Positions 35,774 through 44,430 of a DNA stretch of 64,000 bases are shown here, in pieces. Where the stretch lies: contig OY780932.1 in NCBI GenBank assembly GCA_963675945.1, forward strand, positions 2,418,001 through 2,482,000, in the 5' to 3' direction. The notes under the pieces are model-generated. The model was given only the letters and a program-made list of their open reading frames with translations. It had not been told where the DNA came from and did no database searches. This DNA comes from G963556115 sp963675945 (GTDB lineage Bacteria; Planctomycetota; SZUA-567). Both the position numbers and the translations under genes were made by a program. Within the stretch, counting starts at the first letter, position 1. Every line of letters starts with the position of its first letter.

Positions 35774-37024
35774 ATGCAGAAGAAATGGGAGTTGGTGATT
35801 GTCGGTGGGGGAGCGGCGGGGCTGGTCGGCGGGATTCTGGCGCGACGCTGCGGGCTGGAGGTGGTCATCCTTGAACGGTTGGCGAAGGTCGGCCGGAAGC
35901 TGCTCGCCACCGGGGGCGGGCGCTGTAACTTTACCCGGGCAGAGAAGCCGGGGGAGTTGCTCCGCGGGTACTATGGAGCGGACAAATTTGTCAGGCCGGC
36001 GTTGTATAACTTTCCGCCGCTACAGGTGCGGGAGTTCTTTGCCGGGATCGGGGTCGGATCGGTGGTCGAGGAGGATAACCGGGTCTATCCGCGGACGGGG
36101 AGGGCGGCCGAGGTGCTTGGGGCGCTCCAGGCTGAGTACTCACGGCTCGGCGGGAGGCTGGAGACAGGGGTACGGGTCGAGCGTATTCTTGTGCAGGACG
36201 GGGTAGCGGTCGGGGTGCAGGCGGGAGAAGAGGTGTACCGAGCGGAGCGGGTTCTGCTGGCGGGTGGGGGTGGGAGTATGCCGGAGTTGGGGTCTGACGG
36301 GAGTTGTTATACCTTGGCGCGGGAGGTTGGGCATAAGGTGGTGCCTCCGGTCGCGGGGCTGGTTGGGCTGGTCATACCGGAATTGGCGGGAGATGTACTC
36401 GCCGGGGTGGCGCTGCCGGCTTCTTTGAGTATTGTCGGGGTGAAGGCGGGAGAGGTCTTTCATGGGGATATCATCTTTACCCATAAGGGGTTGAGCGGTC
36501 CGGCGGTGCTGGATATGTCGCGGTTGGTCAGCCGGAAACTGGCGCAGGGTGAGCCGGTAGAGTTGGAGATATCTTGGGGCGGGAAGACGCGGGAGTACTG
36601 GCGGGAGGTAATACTTGGGGCGCGGACGGAGTCCGGGCGGCGGAGTCTGAAGAGTCTGTTGTTGGAGCATTTGCCGAGACGATTTGTTGTGTATCTCCTT
36701 TTCCGCCAAGGGGTTGACGGTGAGGTGGCGCTGGCGGAGCTGAAGAAGGAGGCGCAGGAAAAGGTGGTAACGTATCTGACGGGGGCGCGCTACAAGGTGG
36801 AGCGGACTGCTGGTTTGGCGCAGGCGATGGTGACGGCGGGCGGGGTGTCCAGAGCTGAGATCACGCCGAAGACGCTGGAGAGCCGGGTGTTGCCGGGTTT
36901 GTACTTCGCTGGAGAGGTGATCGATGTCGACGGGAGGTGCGGCGGGTATAACTTGCAGTGGGCATTTGCGGCGGCGGCACTGGCGGTGCAGAGTATTGCT
37001 CAGAGTCTGGGGCGGGGTGAGTGA
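35774..37024 (+). CDS. HI0933/BaiN-family FAD-dependent oxidoreductase
   Basis: I start at the ATG at 35774, directly before the FAD motif; the frame is open from 35714 but the extra 20 residues are glycine-rich and unlike the family. 416 residues: VIVGGGAAGLVGGILA (dinucleotide binding), KVGRKLLATGGGRCNFT, FTHKGLSGPAVLDMS and the C-terminal FAGEVIDVDGRCGGYNLQWA, all diagnostic. Family members are flavoproteins of poorly known function. The gene is unusually GC-rich, which generates long antisense frames. Confidence 0.92.
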   Translation: MQKKWELVIVGGGAAGLVGGILARRCGLEVVILERLAKVGRKLLATGGGRCNFTRAEKPGELLRGYYGADKFVRPALYNFPPLQVREFFAGIGVGSVVEEDNRVYPRTGRAAEVLGALQAEYSRLGGRLETGVRVERILVQDGVAVGVQAGEEVYRAERVLLAGGGGSMPELGSDGSCYTLAREVGHKVVPPVAGLVGLVIPELAGDVLAGVALPASLSIVGVKAGEVFHGDIIFTHKGLSGPAVLDMSRLVSRKLAQGEPVELEISWGGKTREYWREVILGARTESGRRSLKSLLLEHLPRRFVVYLLFRQGVDGEVALAELKKEAQEKVVTYLTGARYKVERTAGLAQAMVTAGGVSRAEITPKTLESRVLPGLYFAGEVIDVDGRCGGYNLQWAFAAAALAVQSIAQSLGRGE

Positions 37025-37173
37025 GTCTGGGTTATATGTGCCGGAGTTTGAGAATAACAGGCTTATATTTTGCGGCATGATATTATAGATTTGCGGTAAG
37101 CAAGTGATAATCTATAAATTAGCCTAAGCTTAATCATAAAATAATAAAAAAGCTGGAAAAAAAATAATAGTAC

Positions 37174-37201
37174 TTGAAGTTTTAACTATTTTTGTTATAG
37201 T
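37174..37201 (+). promoter_or_regulatory. Promoter directly before a hairpin terminator
   Basis: TTGAAG (37174-37179) and TATAGT (37196-37201) are 16 bases apart. The predicted start, near 37208, coincides with the first base of the hairpin at 37209. Confidence 0.5.
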
Positions 37202-37208
37202 AGTAAAG

Positions 37209-37252
37209 AATATTAAATCACTTCACCGCGATGGAGTGATTTAATATTTTTT
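37209..37252 (+). terminator. Strong hairpin with T run between the flavoprotein gene and rplS
   Basis: AATATTAAATCACT and its perfect complement form a 14-bp stem, with three more possible pairs inside and a GC-containing loop, followed by T. It lies 185 bases after the flavoprotein gene and 180 bases before rplS. Coupled with the promoter just upstream, it could make a short hairpin RNA of about 45 bases or be a leader attenuator. Confidence 0.8.
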
Positions 37253-37344
37253 AATGTAAATTTGCGGGGCGCGGCAGGATTTTTGACTATACTCTTGAGC
37301 CCAGAAAAGTTGGTTGTAAAGCCCTTTTATTTATTAATTTATCA

Positions 37345-37372
37345 TTGATTTTTAGAGCGGGCTATATATAAT
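37345..37372 (+). promoter_or_regulatory. Promoter of rplS
   Basis: TTGATT at 37345-37350 and a consensus TATAAT at 37367-37372 with a 16-base spacer. The start near 37379 gives a 55-base leader. Confidence 0.65.
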
Positions 37373-37434
37373 TTTTAAAATTTTGAATTTTAGTCTATTT
37401 TTAACATATATTTAACAATTAGGGAGCATCAAGA

Positions 37435-37812
37435 ATGAGTCATCCGATTATTCAAGAGTTGGAAAATGCCAACAAACTGCGAAAAGATGAAGAGGTTACC
37501 TTCGTCGTTGGCGATACTGTAGATGTGCATTGCCGTATCGTTGAAGGTGAGAAAGAACGTATTCAGATCTTCTCCGGAACTGTTATCGCACGTGCGGGCT
37601 CTGGGGTCAATGAGAAGTTTACGGTAAGACGTCTGGTGGCTGGTGAGGGTGTTGAGAGAATATTCCCGCTACATAGCCCACGTATTGACAAGATTGTGCC
37701 CAAGCGTCGTGGACGTACCAAGAGATCCAAGCTCTACTATCTGCGTGATAAGATCGGTAAGGCAACTAGACTCACTGAAGAGACTCGCGCCAAGAGAGCA
37801 CTTGAAAAGTAG
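37435..37812 (+). CDS. rplS: Ribosomal protein L19 (bL19)
   Basis: 125 residues, slightly longer than E. coli L19 (115) at the C-terminus. The bL19 landmarks are clear: HPIIQELENANKLRKD at the start, the GDTVDVHCRIVEGEKERIQ and FSGTVIARAGSG strands, FTVRRLVAGEGVERIFPLHSP and the basic tail KRRGRTKRSKLYYLRD. It sits at the interface of the ribosomal subunits. The usual neighbours (rpsP, rimM, trmD) are absent here, so it forms a single-gene unit with its own promoter and terminator. Confidence 0.97.
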   Translation: MSHPIIQELENANKLRKDEEVTFVVGDTVDVHCRIVEGEKERIQIFSGTVIARAGSGVNEKFTVRRLVAGEGVERIFPLHSPRIDKIVPKRRGRTKRSKLYYLRDKIGKATRLTEETRAKRALEK

Positions 37813-37824
37813 TTTTAGTAAGAG

Positions 37825-37856
37825 CAAACGGGTATTTATCCGTTTGTTTTCTTTTA
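37825..37856 (+). terminator. Terminator of rplS
   Basis: CAAACGG and CCGTTTG with an 8-base loop, then a T-rich tail. Confidence 0.8.
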
Positions 37857-37904
37857 TAGTCGGATTATTGATGTTGGTTGACAGGGAGCGGGTGCGAGGC
37901 TGGT

Positions 37905-38108
37905 ATGAGCAGTGATGGGTGTGACAAGCTGGAAATTTGCGGTTTTTTCAAAGAGTACCGGGGGAACTCCGAGGTGGTGAAGGAGGCCTGGATTATCTCT
38001 TTCTGTAATAATTATGCAAACTCTCTCCAGTGCAAACGCAAGCAGTATTTTGCTAGCCGCGGGGTAGCGCCACAAGATAATATGTCCCCTACCGGAAGAA
38101 TGTTGTAA
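37905..38108 (+). CDS. Small cysteine-containing protein, unknown function
   Basis: 67 residues starting MSSDGCDKLEICGFFKEYRG, with four cysteines, then AWIISFCNNYANSLQCKRKQY and a tail ending SPTGRML. The spacing of a CGFF segment and a later C......C.R..Y segment resembles a group of small bacterial proteins found near sensory proteins, whose function is not known to me. The ribosome site (GAGGCTGGT) is weak. It lies alone between rplS and pta. The reading frame could extend upstream to 37878. Confidence 0.5.
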   Translation: MSSDGCDKLEICGFFKEYRGNSEVVKEAWIISFCNNYANSLQCKRKQYFASRGVAPQDNMSPTGRML

Positions 38109-38284
38109 CCTAAGACAATTTGAATTGGTATCAGACTTTGCTGCAGCTAAGATGTGGTAAAGTTTTTTTATTTCTTTTTGGGGGATTATCCCGGCAACTT
38201 ATAATTATTCCTTGCTGAAAAAAATAATATGCTTATTATTTACCTATATTATTAATTTTTTTTCTTTTTTAAGGGGAGAACAAC

Positions 38285-39289
38285 ATGGGTTTACTTGAAG
38301 ATTTAAGACAGATTGCCATCAAGAGGCAGAAGACTATCGCACTGCCTGAGGCGCTGGATGAGAGGACTTTGCGCGCTGCTGCCGAGGCGGCGAAGATCGG
38401 GATGGGACCGGTGGTGCTGGTCGGTGCTGAAGCGGAGATCAAGGCAAAAGCTGCAGAATTAGGTGTTGATGTCAGCTCTGCGATCTTTGCTGATCCCAAG
38501 ACTAGCGCGGACAGAGATGACTTTGTCAAGGAATTCTACGAGATGCGTAAGGCCAAGGGTATGACCGAGGAAAAGGCGGCAGAGATTATGCTCGATCCGA
38601 TGTATTACGCGGCAATGATGGTCAAGCTTGGCAAGGCTGACGGCTATGTCTCAGGAGCGGTTAATTCTACAGCCAATACTGTGCGTCCCGCGCTACAGAT
38701 TATCAAGACGGCTCCAGGGATCAATACCGTCTCCAGCTTTTTCATTATGATTCTCCCTGAGAGCAGCCCATACCACTCAATCAATGATATTCTCTTCTAT
38801 GCCGATAGTGGTCTGGTACCGGCTCCTACTGAAGAGCAACTGGTTGATATTGCGATTTCGACTGTGGATTCATTCAAGAGCCTGTTGCCTGAGCGTGAGC
38901 CAAATATTGCTTTCCTCTCATTTTCTACTAAAGGCAGTGCTTCACATCCACTTGTGGATAAGACTATTGCGGCGGTCAAGCTCACTCAAGAGCGCGCCCC
39001 TGAGCTTAATGTTGACGGTGAACTCCAGGGTGATGCGGCATTGATGCCGAATATCGCTGCCAGCAAGGCTCCGGGAAGTCCGGTAGCGGGTAAGGCCAAT
39101 ATCCTGATCTTCCCTGATCTACAGGCAGGTAATATCTGTTACAAGCTTACCGAGCGCCTCGTTGGGGCTACAGCTATCGGCCCGGTTCTACAGGGACTGG
39201 CCAAACCGGTTAATGATCTTTCTCGTGGTTGCAAGTGGGAGGATATCGTGGATACTATCGCTCTTACTGCAGCGCAGTGTGCTGAGTAG
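38285..39289 (+). CDS. pta: Phosphate acetyltransferase
   Basis: 334 residues, the short form of Pta without an N-terminal regulatory part. TIALPEALDERTLRAA, GYVSGAVNSTANTVRPALQI and the PTA/PTB family segments SFSTKGSAS and NILIFPDLQAGNICYKL are present. It interconverts acetyl-CoA and acetyl phosphate, the energy-yielding step of fermentation to acetate. No ackA is seen nearby. murB follows 20 bases later. The GGGGAG ribosome site fits the ATG at 38285. Confidence 0.95.
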   Translation: MGLLEDLRQIAIKRQKTIALPEALDERTLRAAAEAAKIGMGPVVLVGAEAEIKAKAAELGVDVSSAIFADPKTSADRDDFVKEFYEMRKAKGMTEEKAAEIMLDPMYYAAMMVKLGKADGYVSGAVNSTANTVRPALQIIKTAPGINTVSSFFIMILPESSPYHSINDILFYADSGLVPAPTEEQLVDIAISTVDSFKSLLPEREPNIAFLSFSTKGSASHPLVDKTIAAVKLTQERAPELNVDGELQGDAALMPNIAASKAPGSPVAGKANILIFPDLQAGNICYKLTERLVGATAIGPVLQGLAKPVNDLSRGCKWEDIVDTIALTAAQCAE

Positions 39290-39309
39290 CGCGGAAATGC
39301 ACCCGGGTC

Positions 39310-40173
39310 ATGAAGATAATTGAGAGACCAGATTTAGCAGAGTATTCCTCAATCCATATCGGTGGATTGGGGAATTTTTTATACCTGCCGGAGACAGAGG
39401 CGGAACTGTTGGCGTCTTTGCGGCAGTCTGCACCTGCGCAGGTGATCGGCGGTGGGACGAATATAATCTTTGCTGACGGTTTTAACCGTAATATCCTGGG
39501 ATTAAGCCAATTGGCGCAGCGGGATATTTCACTAAGCACGAGCAAGGTGGTGGCTGGTGCCGGGGTGAAATTGTCGCGGTTGGTGTATGCGGGATGTCGG
39601 GCGGGGCTAGCCGGCGTGGAGGTACTCGCAGGTATTCCGGGGACTATCGGCGGGGCGGTGGTGATGAACGCTGGGAGTCGTTACGGCTGTATCGGCGATT
39701 TTGTGCAGCAGGTACGGGTATACGCGCGCAGTCGGGATGTTGTGCTGCTGCTACAGAAGGAGGAGTTAAAGTATGCTTACCGTTACTCTGTGCTGCAGGA
39801 GGATTCTGAGTATATTGTGCTCGGGGTGGAACTGGAATTTCCTGAGCAGGAATCTGCGGCGGTGTTGACTACGCGGGCGAGCAGGATTATCCGTGAGCGG
39901 CTGACCAGCAGGATACGTTATCCCAACTGCGGGAGTATCTTCAAGAATCCGGTGCATGAATTAACGGCGGGGGCAATGATTGACCGGTTGGGTCTAAAAG
40001 GATATAGTGTCGGTGGCATAGCGGTAGCGCCGGAGCATGGTAATATTATTATCAACCGCGGTTCGGGGAGTTATGCAGAATTTGCGCAGCTTCTAGATAT
40101 TCTGCGTGAGCGGGTATACACCGAGTATAAGGTCGAGCTCGCCCTCGAGGTGCGAGTGTTTGGTGGCGATTAA
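39310..40173 (+). CDS. murB: UDP-N-acetylenolpyruvoylglucosamine reductase
   Basis: 287 residues, a type II (short) MurB. The FAD-binding segments VIGGGTNIIFADG and GIPGTIGGAVVMNAGSRYG, the Y-containing YRYSVLQ, the catalytic-Ser motif NCGSIFKNP and the C-terminal INRGSGSYAEFAQLL are all present. It makes UDP-MurNAc for peptidoglycan in the cytoplasm. It is normally in a mur cluster; here it follows pta by 20 bases and is probably co-transcribed with it. Confidence 0.95.
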   Translation: MKIIERPDLAEYSSIHIGGLGNFLYLPETEAELLASLRQSAPAQVIGGGTNIIFADGFNRNILGLSQLAQRDISLSTSKVVAGAGVKLSRLVYAGCRAGLAGVEVLAGIPGTIGGAVVMNAGSRYGCIGDFVQQVRVYARSRDVVLLLQKEELKYAYRYSVLQEDSEYIVLGVELEFPEQESAAVLTTRASRIIRERLTSRIRYPNCGSIFKNPVHELTAGAMIDRLGLKGYSVGGIAVAPEHGNIIINRGSGSYAEFAQLLDILRERVYTEYKVELALEVRVFGGD

Positions 40174-40328
40174 TTACTAGTTTAGCGGTTTTGCGGTTTT
40201 GTTTAGAAATTTTTGTAAGTTACGGTGTGGGATAATTTCGGCTTTTCTTGTTGTTGCCATTGAATTTACTGCGGTTTTGTTGATAATACTATCCATCTTT
40301 GTCTATGAGTTTTCAGGAGAGATTTTAG

Positions 40329-40856
40329 ATGGATTTTAACGAAGCAATTGAGCTTGCGCGTAGAGATACCAGTATAATCAAAGCGCGGAAGAATCTGCTC
40401 TTTACCTTTGGGCCGACCAAGCTCCCGTATGTCTGTCTTAGTGACAGCAGGGATGGGTGTATTTATATTCATGATGGTGAGGTAACCACCGATAAACCGC
40501 ATATCGCTATTCCCGGTGAAGAACTGGGGTTTGAAGGTTTTGAGATGGATGGGATGGGTAAGGATGGAATGCTGCCGGTTCTTATCGCGCGTGGGGTGCG
40601 GATGCCTCCGGCCAAGTATATAAATAAGAATGAAGAGAAACGCATCTTTCGTGGTGAGCTGCAGGAGGCTATCGATATCGAGCTCGAACGGCTGGCGACC
40701 AAGGATGATATTCGTACTGGGGTGATCGCGGCGCCGGAGAGTGTGTGGAAATTATCGGTACTTCTTTATGTTGGTTTGCAGGTTGCCCGCAGCGCGGAGT
40801 CGAATGTTAATGAGCATATCGAGCGAATGTTTTTGCGTGGTGGTGGTTTGGGGTAG
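40329..40856 (+). CDS. Conserved-looking hypothetical protein
   Basis: 175 residues, not recognised. The ribosome site (CAGGAGA) and even codon use support a real gene. It has no signal peptide or membrane segment. Notable stretches are LLFTFGPTKLPYVCLSDS, a Gly/Asp/Met-rich turn GFEMDGMGKDGML and a helical C-terminus (LQEAIDIELERLATKDDIR). It is followed by a terminator, so it stands alone. The function cannot be told. Confidence 0.7.
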   Translation: MDFNEAIELARRDTSIIKARKNLLFTFGPTKLPYVCLSDSRDGCIYIHDGEVTTDKPHIAIPGEELGFEGFEMDGMGKDGMLPVLIARGVRMPPAKYINKNEEKRIFRGELQEAIDIELERLATKDDIRTGVIAAPESVWKLSVLLYVGLQVARSAESNVNEHIERMFLRGGGLG

Positions 40857-40939
40857 TAAGGCGGTGTCTGGCAGATAAATTTTGCAAGTGCTTGCTTGTA
40901 CGGAATAAATAGGCTATATTTGAAGTCTATAGTTATAGT

Positions 40940-40973
40940 AAGGAAAATTGCTTATGCGATTTTCCTTTTTTTG
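40940..40973 (+). terminator. Terminator after the hypothetical gene
   Basis: AAGGAAAATTGC and GCGATTTTCCTT form a stem with one mismatch-free core of 12 pairs (one G-T), a 4-base loop and seven T. Confidence 0.88.
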
Positions 40974-41078
40974 TGAATGATAAGGTTGACCAGCCGATAG
41001 CGAAGCTAGCGGCTGAGGCTGCAGAAGTGGTATCAGCCAGCAACAGCGTTGCTGGCTGTAAGTACAGGTTGGACTAAA

Positions 41079-44000
41079 TTAAAATTTATGCGTCATATCG
41101 GCGTGGTACTCTTGCAGCGGTCTGACATTCATGGTCAGCCCCTTCTTGTTGGCCTCAATCGCCTTGCAGAGCATCTTGGCGGCGCGCATGGTGGTGATCA
41201 GCGGGAGACCGCGTTCGGTAGCGATGGTTCTGATTCGCACCTCATCCTTGTGGGGGTTCTTGCCGCTAGGGGTGTTGACAAGTATATCTACATTTTCATT
41301 GATCATCATGTCTACAACATTTGGTGAACCTTCGGAGAGCTTCTTGATCTCGGTCGATTCGATATTCGCTTCGGCTAGAATGCGGTTGGTACCACGGGTC
41401 GCATAGATCTTGAAGTCGAGGCTGATAAGCTCGCGGGCGATTTCAGCAAGGAACTCCTTGTCGGTATCCATTACCGAGAGGAAGGCGGTGCCGGAGGTCG
41501 GCATCTTCATACCGACGCCGAATTCGGCCTTGGCAAAGGCGACGGCGAACTCCTTGTCGATACCCATGACTTCTCCGGTACTCTTCATCTCCGGCCCTAA
41601 GACGCAATCGGTGCCGGGGAAACGGCTGAACGGCAGCGCTGCCTCCTTGACTCCGACATGCTTGAGCTCCGGCTTGAAGCCGACCAGTCCGAGCTCCTGC
41701 AGGCTCTTACCGAGCATGACCTGGGTAGCAATCTTGGCCAGCGGGACACCGGTGACCTTGCTGACAAAGGGTACGGTGCGGCTGGCGCGGGGATTGACCT
41801 CAAGGATATAGATCTCGTCACCCTGAATAGCAAACTGGACATTCATTAATCCCTTGACTCCGAGTTCCAGTGCCATGTCGATTGCCGCCTGGCTGAGGCG
41901 GTTCTGAATTTCGGCGCTCAGCGTAAATGGCGGCAGGGCGCAGGCGGAGTCCCCGGAGTGGATACCCGCTTCTTCAATATGCTCCATTATTCCGGCGACA
42001 TAGACATTCTGGGTATCGGAAACCGCATCGACATCGACCTCAATGGTGTTCTCTAGATATTTGTCTAGGAGGATTGGGCGCTCTTCACTGATAGTTAGAT
42101 CGGCTTTGGCGCAGTAACTGCCGAGTTCACTCCAGTATTTGATCAGCCCTTCTTCGTCATGGACGATCTCCATCTTGGCTCCGCCCAGCACAAATGATGG
42201 GCGCATTACCAGCGGATAGCCGAGTACCTCGGCCTTGGCTTTGGCGTCCTCCACCTCAACCGCGGTAGAGTTACCCGGTTGCTGCAGACCGAGTTTGTTA
42301 AGCATAGCTTTGAACTGTGAACGGTCTTCGGCGCGGTCGATGGCTTCTACCGGGGTACCGAGAATATTGACTCCGGCCGCCTTGAGCTGTGAGGCAATAT
42401 TGAGCGGGGTCTGTCCGCCAAACTGAACTATTACGCCTTTGGGTTGCTCGCGTTTGATGATGGAGAGTACATCCTCGACGGTAAGGGGTTCGAAATAGAG
42501 CTTGTCGGAGGTGTCGTAGTCGGTAGATACTGTCTCCGGGTTACAGTTGACCATGATTGAGGCGTAGCCTTCGTCGCGGGAGGCGAAGGAGGCGTGGACA
42601 CAGCAGTAGTCAAATTCGATACCCTGGCCAATGCGGTTGGGCCCGCCGCCGAGGATCATGATCTTCTCTTTGGCTGTAGGTCTGGTCTCATCCTCTTCTT
42701 CATAGGTAGAGTAGTAATACGGGGTGTAAGCCTCGAACTCTCCGGCGCAGGTATCTACCAGTTTGTAGACCGCTTCAATACCGTTATCGAGGCGCTTGGC
42801 TCTGACCGCGTTCTGCTCAACACTCCAGATATGTGCCAACTGGATATCGGAAAAACCGAGCTGTTTGGCGTAGCGGAGTTCGTCGGCGGTTATAGTCTTG
42901 AGGCTGGTGGTAGCAAGTTTGCTACCTTCTTCGACAATCTCTTTCATGTTATTCAGGTACCAGAGGTCGATGCCGCCGGTGAATTCGTGAAGCTCTTCCA
43001 CGCTCATCCCCTGGCGCAGAGCCGCCTCGATATAGTACAGACGTTCGGCATTAGGGATCGTCAGCTTGGAACGCATCTCCTCTTTGGTAAGGGTGGTGAA
43101 GTCGATTGCTTTGGCATCCGAGCCAAAGCCGGCTCTACCGGTCTCCAGCGAACGCATGCCTTTCTGTAGCGCTTCCTTGAAGGTTCTGCCGATAGCCATC
43201 GCTTCGCCTACCGACTTCATGGCTGAGGTAAGCTTGGGATCACAGCCGGGGAACTTCTCGAAGTTAAAGCGCGGGATCTTGATCACACAGTAGTCGATCG
43301 AAGGTTCAAAGCAGGCAGGGGTCTCGCGAGTGATATCGTTCATAATCTCATCCAGCGTATAGCCGACGGCGACCCTGGCCGCAATCTTGGCGATCGGGAA
43401 GCCGGTGGCCTTGGAGGCTAGAGCCGAAGAGCGGCTTACTCGTGGATTCATCTCGATAATTACGGTGCGGCCGGTCTTGGGATCATGTGCCCACTGTACA
43501 TTACAGCCTCCGGTCTCCACCCCAATAGCACGGATACAGGTGATAGTGGCGTCGCGCATTTTCTGGTATTCGCGGTCGGTAAGGGTCTGGATCGGGGCGA
43601 CGGTTATGGAATCGCCGGTGTGGACGCCCATCGGATCCAGGTTCTCTATCGAGCAGACGATAACTACATTATCATGCTTGTCGCGCATTACCTCCAGTTC
43701 ATACTCCTTCCAGCCCGCAAGATATTCCTCGACGAGCACCTCGTTTACCAGCGAGGCGTCGATACCGGTACGGAGGAAGTGTTCGTACTCTTCGCGGTTC
43801 CAGGCGATTCCGCCGCCGGTTCCACCGAGGGTGAAGGCCGGACGTATAATACAGGGGTAGCCGATCTCATCAATAAGCTTCATACCCTCTTCAATGGTGC
43901 GCGCCAGCCCTGACTTCGGCAGGTCGATACCGGCTTCAGCCATTGTCCGCTTGAAGAGATCCCGGTCTTCGGCGCGTTCGATTGTTGCCGCGTCGGCGCC

Positions 44001-44348
44001 TAGCATCTCAATGCCGAGTTCTTCCATAATCCCGGTCTTGGCCGCTTCGAAGGCGACATTGAGGCCTGTCTGGCCTCCGAGGGTAGGCAGCAGGGCGTCG
44101 GGGCGCTCTTTCTTGAGTATTTCGATAAGATATTCGGGGGTTACTGGTTCGACATAGGTCTTGTCCGCCATCAGGGTGTCGGTCATGATGGTTGCCGGAT
44201 TTGAGTTCAGAAGGACGATCTCGTAGCCATCCTGCCTAAGCACTTTGCACGCTTGAGCGCCAGAGTAATCAAATTCGCAGGCTTGACCGATAACGATCGG
44301 TCCAGCTCCAATAATACAAATTTTCTTGATATCTGTCCGTTTAGGCAT
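41079..44348 (-). CDS. carB: Carbamoyl-phosphate synthase, large subunit
   Basis: 1089 residues, full length. Two homologous ATP-grasp halves are present, each with its preceding domain: GAGPIVIGQACEFDYSG at the start and GGGPNRIGQGIEFDYCCVHA near residue 575. Substrate motifs include TLGGQTGLNVA and QFGGQTPLNIA, EMNPRVSRSSALASKATG and EVNPRASRTVPFVSKVTG. The last 130 residues form the MGS allosteric domain. With CarA it makes carbamoyl phosphate for pyrimidine and arginine synthesis. A permease gene separates it from carA, 82 bases upstream. Confidence 0.97.
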   Translation of the reverse strand: MPKRTDIKKICIIGAGPIVIGQACEFDYSGAQACKVLRQDGYEIVLLNSNPATIMTDTLMADKTYVEPVTPEYLIEILKKERPDALLPTLGGQTGLNVAFEAAKTGIMEELGIEMLGADAATIERAEDRDLFKRTMAEAGIDLPKSGLARTIEEGMKLIDEIGYPCIIRPAFTLGGTGGGIAWNREEYEHFLRTGIDASLVNEVLVEEYLAGWKEYELEVMRDKHDNVVIVCSIENLDPMGVHTGDSITVAPIQTLTDREYQKMRDATITCIRAIGVETGGCNVQWAHDPKTGRTVIIEMNPRVSRSSALASKATGFPIAKIAARVAVGYTLDEIMNDITRETPACFEPSIDYCVIKIPRFNFEKFPGCDPKLTSAMKSVGEAMAIGRTFKEALQKGMRSLETGRAGFGSDAKAIDFTTLTKEEMRSKLTIPNAERLYYIEAALRQGMSVEELHEFTGGIDLWYLNNMKEIVEEGSKLATTSLKTITADELRYAKQLGFSDIQLAHIWSVEQNAVRAKRLDNGIEAVYKLVDTCAGEFEAYTPYYYSTYEEEDETRPTAKEKIMILGGGPNRIGQGIEFDYCCVHASFASRDEGYASIMVNCNPETVSTDYDTSDKLYFEPLTVEDVLSIIKREQPKGVIVQFGGQTPLNIASQLKAAGVNILGTPVEAIDRAEDRSQFKAMLNKLGLQQPGNSTAVEVEDAKAKAEVLGYPLVMRPSFVLGGAKMEIVHDEEGLIKYWSELGSYCAKADLTISEERPILLDKYLENTIEVDVDAVSDTQNVYVAGIMEHIEEAGIHSGDSACALPPFTLSAEIQNRLSQAAIDMALELGVKGLMNVQFAIQGDEIYILEVNPRASRTVPFVSKVTGVPLAKIATQVMLGKSLQELGLVGFKPELKHVGVKEAALPFSRFPGTDCVLGPEMKSTGEVMGIDKEFAVAFAKAEFGVGMKMPTSGTAFLSVMDTDKEFLAEIARELISLDFKIYATRGTNRILAEANIESTEIKKLSEGSPNVVDMMINENVDILVNTPSGKNPHKDEVRIRTIATERGLPLITTMRAAKMLCKAIEANKKGLTMNVRPLQEYHADMTHKF

Positions 44349-44430
44349 TTTCTCTGTCCTTCATCTTGAGTGGTTAGTATATTATAAATTCGTATATTAT
44401 TATTTTTCTGGCAAAAAAACCGACCTGATT

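Noticed and set aside
36140..37078. A 312-codon frame antisense to the flavoprotein gene
   Set aside because: It is rich in Pro, Arg, His and Gln, as expected from the reverse strand of a GC-rich gene, and lacks any domain.
42594..43169. A 191-codon frame antisense to carB
   Set aside because: carB is complete and undisputed; the antisense frame is a shadow.
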